Origin: an uncultured Kangiellaceae bacterium
Lineage (GTDB): Bacteria > Pseudomonadota > Gammaproteobacteria > Enterobacterales > Kangiellaceae
Length of the DNA stretch: 64,000 bases
Assembly: GCA_905479925.1 (NCBI GenBank)
Contig: CAJQOL010000007.1
Location: 1 to 64,000 of the forward strand
Direction: 5' to 3'
Shown: piece by piece, positions 60,546 to 64,000 of the stretch
Numbering within the stretch: position 1 is the stretch's first letter
Layout of the letters: the number at the start of each line of letters is the position of its first letter
The notes under the pieces: model-generated
What the model saw: the letters and a program-made list of their open reading frames with translations, nothing else
Database searches by the model: none
What the model was told of the DNA's origin: nothing
Translations under genes and position numbers: made by a program

Positions 60546-61451
60546 GTGACCATCGATGAAATGCAGACAGCTGAAAATTTCGTTGACAATTTTGCAGCGG
60601 CGGATAGAGAACAACAAGGAGCAATGATTCAGGAAAAATTCAGTTCGTTTGCAAAACTTGGTTTTAACCTAGAAAAATCAATATCTTTAAAACAACCATC
60701 CGACAACCCCAAAAACAGACGCGCTTTTAAGTCAATAGGAGATAATCTAAAACTCAAAGAGTCATTTTCATCGGAGGCTATTTATTTTGAAATGTCGGAT
60801 GCTAATAAGGTGATTGTTGTTGATGATGATAATAGCTATTTGGTCAATCCGTTAACCGCTAAAACGATAACTGAACTGTATCTATCGCAGCCGTCGGAAA
60901 TTTATTTTGAGGCTTTCGATGAACCTATCGGCGTTTTTGAAAGTCCCACAGGCGATGGTTTTCTTTATTACAATATGCATGGTATGTGGTTATTTGATAA
61001 AGTAGGTAAGAAGTTACGCACGTTTTGTGTTGATCAATCGAGTTGTGATTATAATACTGACTTTGAATGGATGGACAACGGAAAAAGTATCTTCTTAAAA
61101 GATAGTTTACCGTCTATTTACTCATTTTCAACGGGTCGATATATTAGTCTCTGTCGGAGCTTTGATTCAAATTCTCAATGCCAGGAAAAGCTTCGAGGTC
61201 ATGCGCTAATCGGAGAAAATACCATTGCAACAGGCTCTATTATTCTTGACCGTCACACGGGCATAAAATTACTTGAATTACCGGGTGGTTTAGGTGGCAT
61301 GTATAGCAGCCCTGTATCTTTCAACTCAAACGAGACAGCGATATTAATGGTTGCAGAAACTGGAGGTGGTTCTCTTTTATATGGCGCCTGGAAATTACCA
61401 TTACGTGGAGAAGCGTTACTGAAATTCCTTAGTCCAATAGAAGCTGAATAG
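60546..61451 (+). pseudogene. In-frame C-terminal continuation of the TIR/propeller gene after a single TAA
   Basis: Same frame as 57900-60539; ...GSIF-TAA-PVVTIDEMQTAENFVDNF...; GTG start without a Shine-Dalgarno; ends YGAWKLPLRGEALLKFLSPIEAE. Confidence 0.6.
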
Positions 61452-61510
61452 TTACAGAATCTAAAATTTATTGAAAAAACGACCTAAGGGTTTTTCCCAG
61501 AGAATTTTTG

Positions 61511-62014
61511 TCAAAAACCTTTCTTCATAATATTTCTTATTCGCGCCTTAACCGAAGGCGCCTCATCACGCATTGCCAATTCAAAGTATTGTTTCGTTTC
61601 TGTCTTATATTGTGGATATGATTTGCTTAGCTCATAAAATCCATTGTAAGACCACGCCCTTACAAATTTGTTTTGATGCGTAAGTGTCATTCTCAGAAAG
61701 GTATGTAGAGTTTCATTTTCGGCCTCGGCAATTGGCATATATGGAATACATTGCAATAAATGTAACTTAGCTTGCCAATGTTGCAACTGATTTAGTGAGC
61801 AACATATTGTTTTAATTTGAGATTGCTTTAATTGATTTCCATCTTCAAGCCATGCTTTCAGTAGCCATGTCGCTGCGTTTTCGTAATCGCATATAAATGA
61901 TAGTTCGACAATATCATTAACAAAGTTAAGCTCTGTCTGATAGATATCATAGATCGCCTTTATATCAGCGGCCGACTTTCCATCCCATTCTTTTAAAGCG
62001 CTTTTAATATTCAT
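61511..62014 (-). CDS. Alpha-helical, possibly HEAT-like, protein of unknown function
   Basis: Helical repeats such as LTHQNKFVRAWSYNGFYELSKSYPQY and MRDEAPSVKARIRNIMKKGF. Confidence 0.6.
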   Translation of the reverse strand: MNIKSALKEWDGKSAADIKAIYDIYQTELNFVNDIVELSFICDYENAATWLLKAWLEDGNQLKQSQIKTICCSLNQLQHWQAKLHLLQCIPYMPIAEAENETLHTFLRMTLTHQNKFVRAWSYNGFYELSKSYPQYKTETKQYFELAMRDEAPSVKARIRNIMKKGF

Positions 62015-62171
62015 TCATTTATTCGAGAATCTTTATCTTGTAGCCTTTTTTCCGTATCGAACATCCCGTCTCGAATATCCCGAAATTTTTACTACGACTA
62101 TAAATTGGAAATCGTTAATGAGCTTAACCTATAAGTAGCCAGAAGAAGTCGTTTTTTATACCTACGGTTTG

Positions 62172-62624
62172 TCAGTCTGACTTATTGATCGGGTTCAAAT
62201 GAGACGAGCGCAATAAAGAATAGCTAACCTCATATTTATCTTTCATCTCCCCTCTAGTCCAACCTTGGGTTTTGTAAAAATCGTCTGCTCTTGTGTTCGC
62301 TTCTGTATCAAGCGTTATTTTTTGCGCGCCAATCTCAAAAAGCCACTGTGTAGCAAGTTGAATTAAGCCTTTGCCGGTGCCGATACCTTCGAATTCAGGC
62401 TTAACAAAAAGCGCCCATATAGAATGATTCGCTTTTTCAGCATAGGAAAATCCTATAACTTTATCATCCAACTCACATACCCAGCCTCGCCCCAATTTAT
62501 CTAAATAATCTTCATACATTTTTCGCGTGATTAACGTTGGATCTGATAATGCATTTTCGGTAACGGAAATTCTTATTTCAGACATTGCGTCTATATCATT
62601 ATTTGAGGCCTGTCTAAATTTCAT
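62172..62624 (-). CDS. GNAT-family N-acetyltransferase
   Basis: FRQASNNDIDAMSEIR; ALFVKPEFEGIGTGKGLIQLATQWLFE; FYKTQGW. Confidence 0.9.
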   Translation of the reverse strand: MKFRQASNNDIDAMSEIRISVTENALSDPTLITRKMYEDYLDKLGRGWVCELDDKVIGFSYAEKANHSIWALFVKPEFEGIGTGKGLIQLATQWLFEIGAQKITLDTEANTRADDFYKTQGWTRGEMKDKYEVSYSLLRSSHLNPINKSD

Positions 62625-62692
62625 AAATATTCCATCCTAATTAACTCCACCCTTATTAACTTTATCCATTTCCCGTTGCTCGTTGCTCGTCA

Positions 62693-63457
62693 TTAACCAA
62701 TTATTAACGCAAAATAGACACCAACAGGATCGCGGATAATGGCATACTTTTGCTCAGTGCACTCGCTAATGATTTCACCATCATTCTCGATAACCCGTTT
62801 TAGACTTTCGGCAATATCATCCACAGGCAAATGAATTAACCAAGTCGATGGAACACCGTTTAGCTCATTGGGAAACTCGCTGATTTTCGCGGCGGAATTC
62901 TCGTTGTCAATTTGCATTTCAAAACCTGCGGCTTTACCTACACTATGTTCGGCCTCACAGGACTTGGCTCGCCAGCCCACCACCTGTTGATAAAAGTCTC
63001 GGCTTACCATCGCGTCTGGAACCATCAATGAAAGCCAACCGATACAGCCAAAGCGTTCATTTGGTTTGCTGTTGTCTAGATCAGCATCCAAAGCCGGAAT
63101 TATGCCAAAAGCAGCTCCGTCTGGGTCGGTAATGACAGCCCACTGGCTTAAACCATTGTCGTCCTTTCCATGCATGAGTTCTTTGCCACCCCTCTCAACA
63201 GCATTGGCTGCACTAGCGGCAACGTCGGCGACCTGAAAGTGTGGCATCCATTGTAACGGTAACCGGTCATATTCGGGAGTTCGAGCGCCAAGACCAATTA
63301 TCGGCGTGCCTTGGTTGTTCATCAAGTCATCACGCCAAAGTGGATTATTCCCCGTTGTGAGGACTTTTGAGTAGAAAGCGAGTTCACTCTCATGATTAGG
63401 TACTGCAATATCCGCACTGAGGACACCACCAACACCATAGAAAAATGGTTTTTGCAT
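62693..63457 (-). CDS. Two-domain VOC/glyoxalase-like protein
   Basis: HFQVADVAASAANAVERGGKELM...ITDPDGAAFGII and second module RDFYQQVVGW...IRDPVGVYFALI. Confidence 0.88.
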   Translation of the reverse strand: MQKPFFYGVGGVLSADIAVPNHESELAFYSKVLTTGNNPLWRDDLMNNQGTPIIGLGARTPEYDRLPLQWMPHFQVADVAASAANAVERGGKELMHGKDDNGLSQWAVITDPDGAAFGIIPALDADLDNSKPNERFGCIGWLSLMVPDAMVSRDFYQQVVGWRAKSCEAEHSVGKAAGFEMQIDNENSAAKISEFPNELNGVPSTWLIHLPVDDIAESLKRVIENDGEIISECTEQKYAIIRDPVGVYFALIIG

Positions 63458-63504
63458 TATTTGCCTCCTTTCGCTTCAATATATGACTTCGACTGGTTAT
63501 AAAT

Positions 63505-63993
63505 TTAACTTCCAACAACATTAAATAGGGAAACAGTATGAACCAAACCCTTCTTAATTATTATATTAAGAGTCGTTATATCGTCATAAGGTAAGTTATG
63601 AATTGGACGCTGATAGTGCCAATAAATTTCATTGTCACCTTCAGTTAACTGAATACCAATCAACTCCGAAGCCTTTCGTTGAGAAATTCCAACAGTCAAA
63701 CCTAGCTTATTATTTGTGCTGATATTACTTTTTGAAGAGATACACTTTAAATTCGGTTTGTCCGATAAAAATGAGTATCCATCACCGAGTACATTTTTTG
63801 AATAGACAACATATATATCATTTGTTTTATAACAATACTCTCTAAGCCCATGTGCACCCTTTGAAGCTTCTCCCTCGTACACTTTCTGGTATTCCAGCAA
63901 AAGTAATTCTACGGGCGCAGGACTATTAAACTCATTCGCAGAATTCACGCCACACCAAAATAATAGAATAAAATTTCTTATCTTAAATTTCAT
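63505..63993 (-). CDS. Secreted protein of unknown function
   Basis: Signal-like N-terminus MKFKIRNFILLFWCGVNSANE; no family recognised. Confidence 0.5.
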   Translation of the reverse strand: MKFKIRNFILLFWCGVNSANEFNSPAPVELLLLEYQKVYEGEASKGAHGLREYCYKTNDIYVVYSKNVLGDGYSFLSDKPNLKCISSKSNISTNNKLGLTVGISQRKASELIGIQLTEGDNEIYWHYQRPIHNLPYDDITTLNIIIKKGLVHTVSLFNVVGS

Positions 63994-64000
63994 AGTCCTA

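Overview
The window looks like the chromosome of a marine-type gammaproteobacterium; the genus was not determined. The left end (1-11.9 kb) is a beta-1,3-glucan (laminarin-type) utilisation locus. It has a truncated GH16 lipoprotein with two tandem carbohydrate-binding-like modules (minus strand, absent from the supplied ORF track), a divergent malectin-like/GH16 enzyme, a large GH94-clan phosphorylase-like protein (best guess GH149), two leaderless GH17 proteins, and a LytS/LytTR two-component pair. Next is a housekeeping block (trkH, trkA, rsmB, fmt, def, a LysM protein, dprA, smg). The right half holds sensory and accessory genes: a BlaI/M56 pair, an MBOAT/SGNH pair, soxR with a VOC gene, two GGDEF-EAL proteins, an S8 protease with a GlyGly-CTERM-like tail, a sortilin-like BNR protein, a membrane-fused sigma factor, an S9 peptidase and a TIR/beta-propeller protein. 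The strongest sequence-level observations are: (a) a GGDEF-EAL gene split exactly at a C7 tract and overlapping a substrate-binding lipoprotein gene; (b) a TIR/propeller gene interrupted by one in-frame TAA; (c) an SGNH gene frameshifted near an A5 run; (d) a 266-bp non-coding element with 33-bp terminal inverted repeats and nested internal stems; (e) a near-canonical SoxR box with a 19-bp spacer facing a VOC gene; (f) two identical-architecture dyads 50 bp apart before blaI; (g) a synonymously diverged, out-of-frame duplication of an EAL C-terminus. No rRNA, tRNA, CRISPR array or transposase was recognised. All family names come from reading motifs by eye, with no database search.
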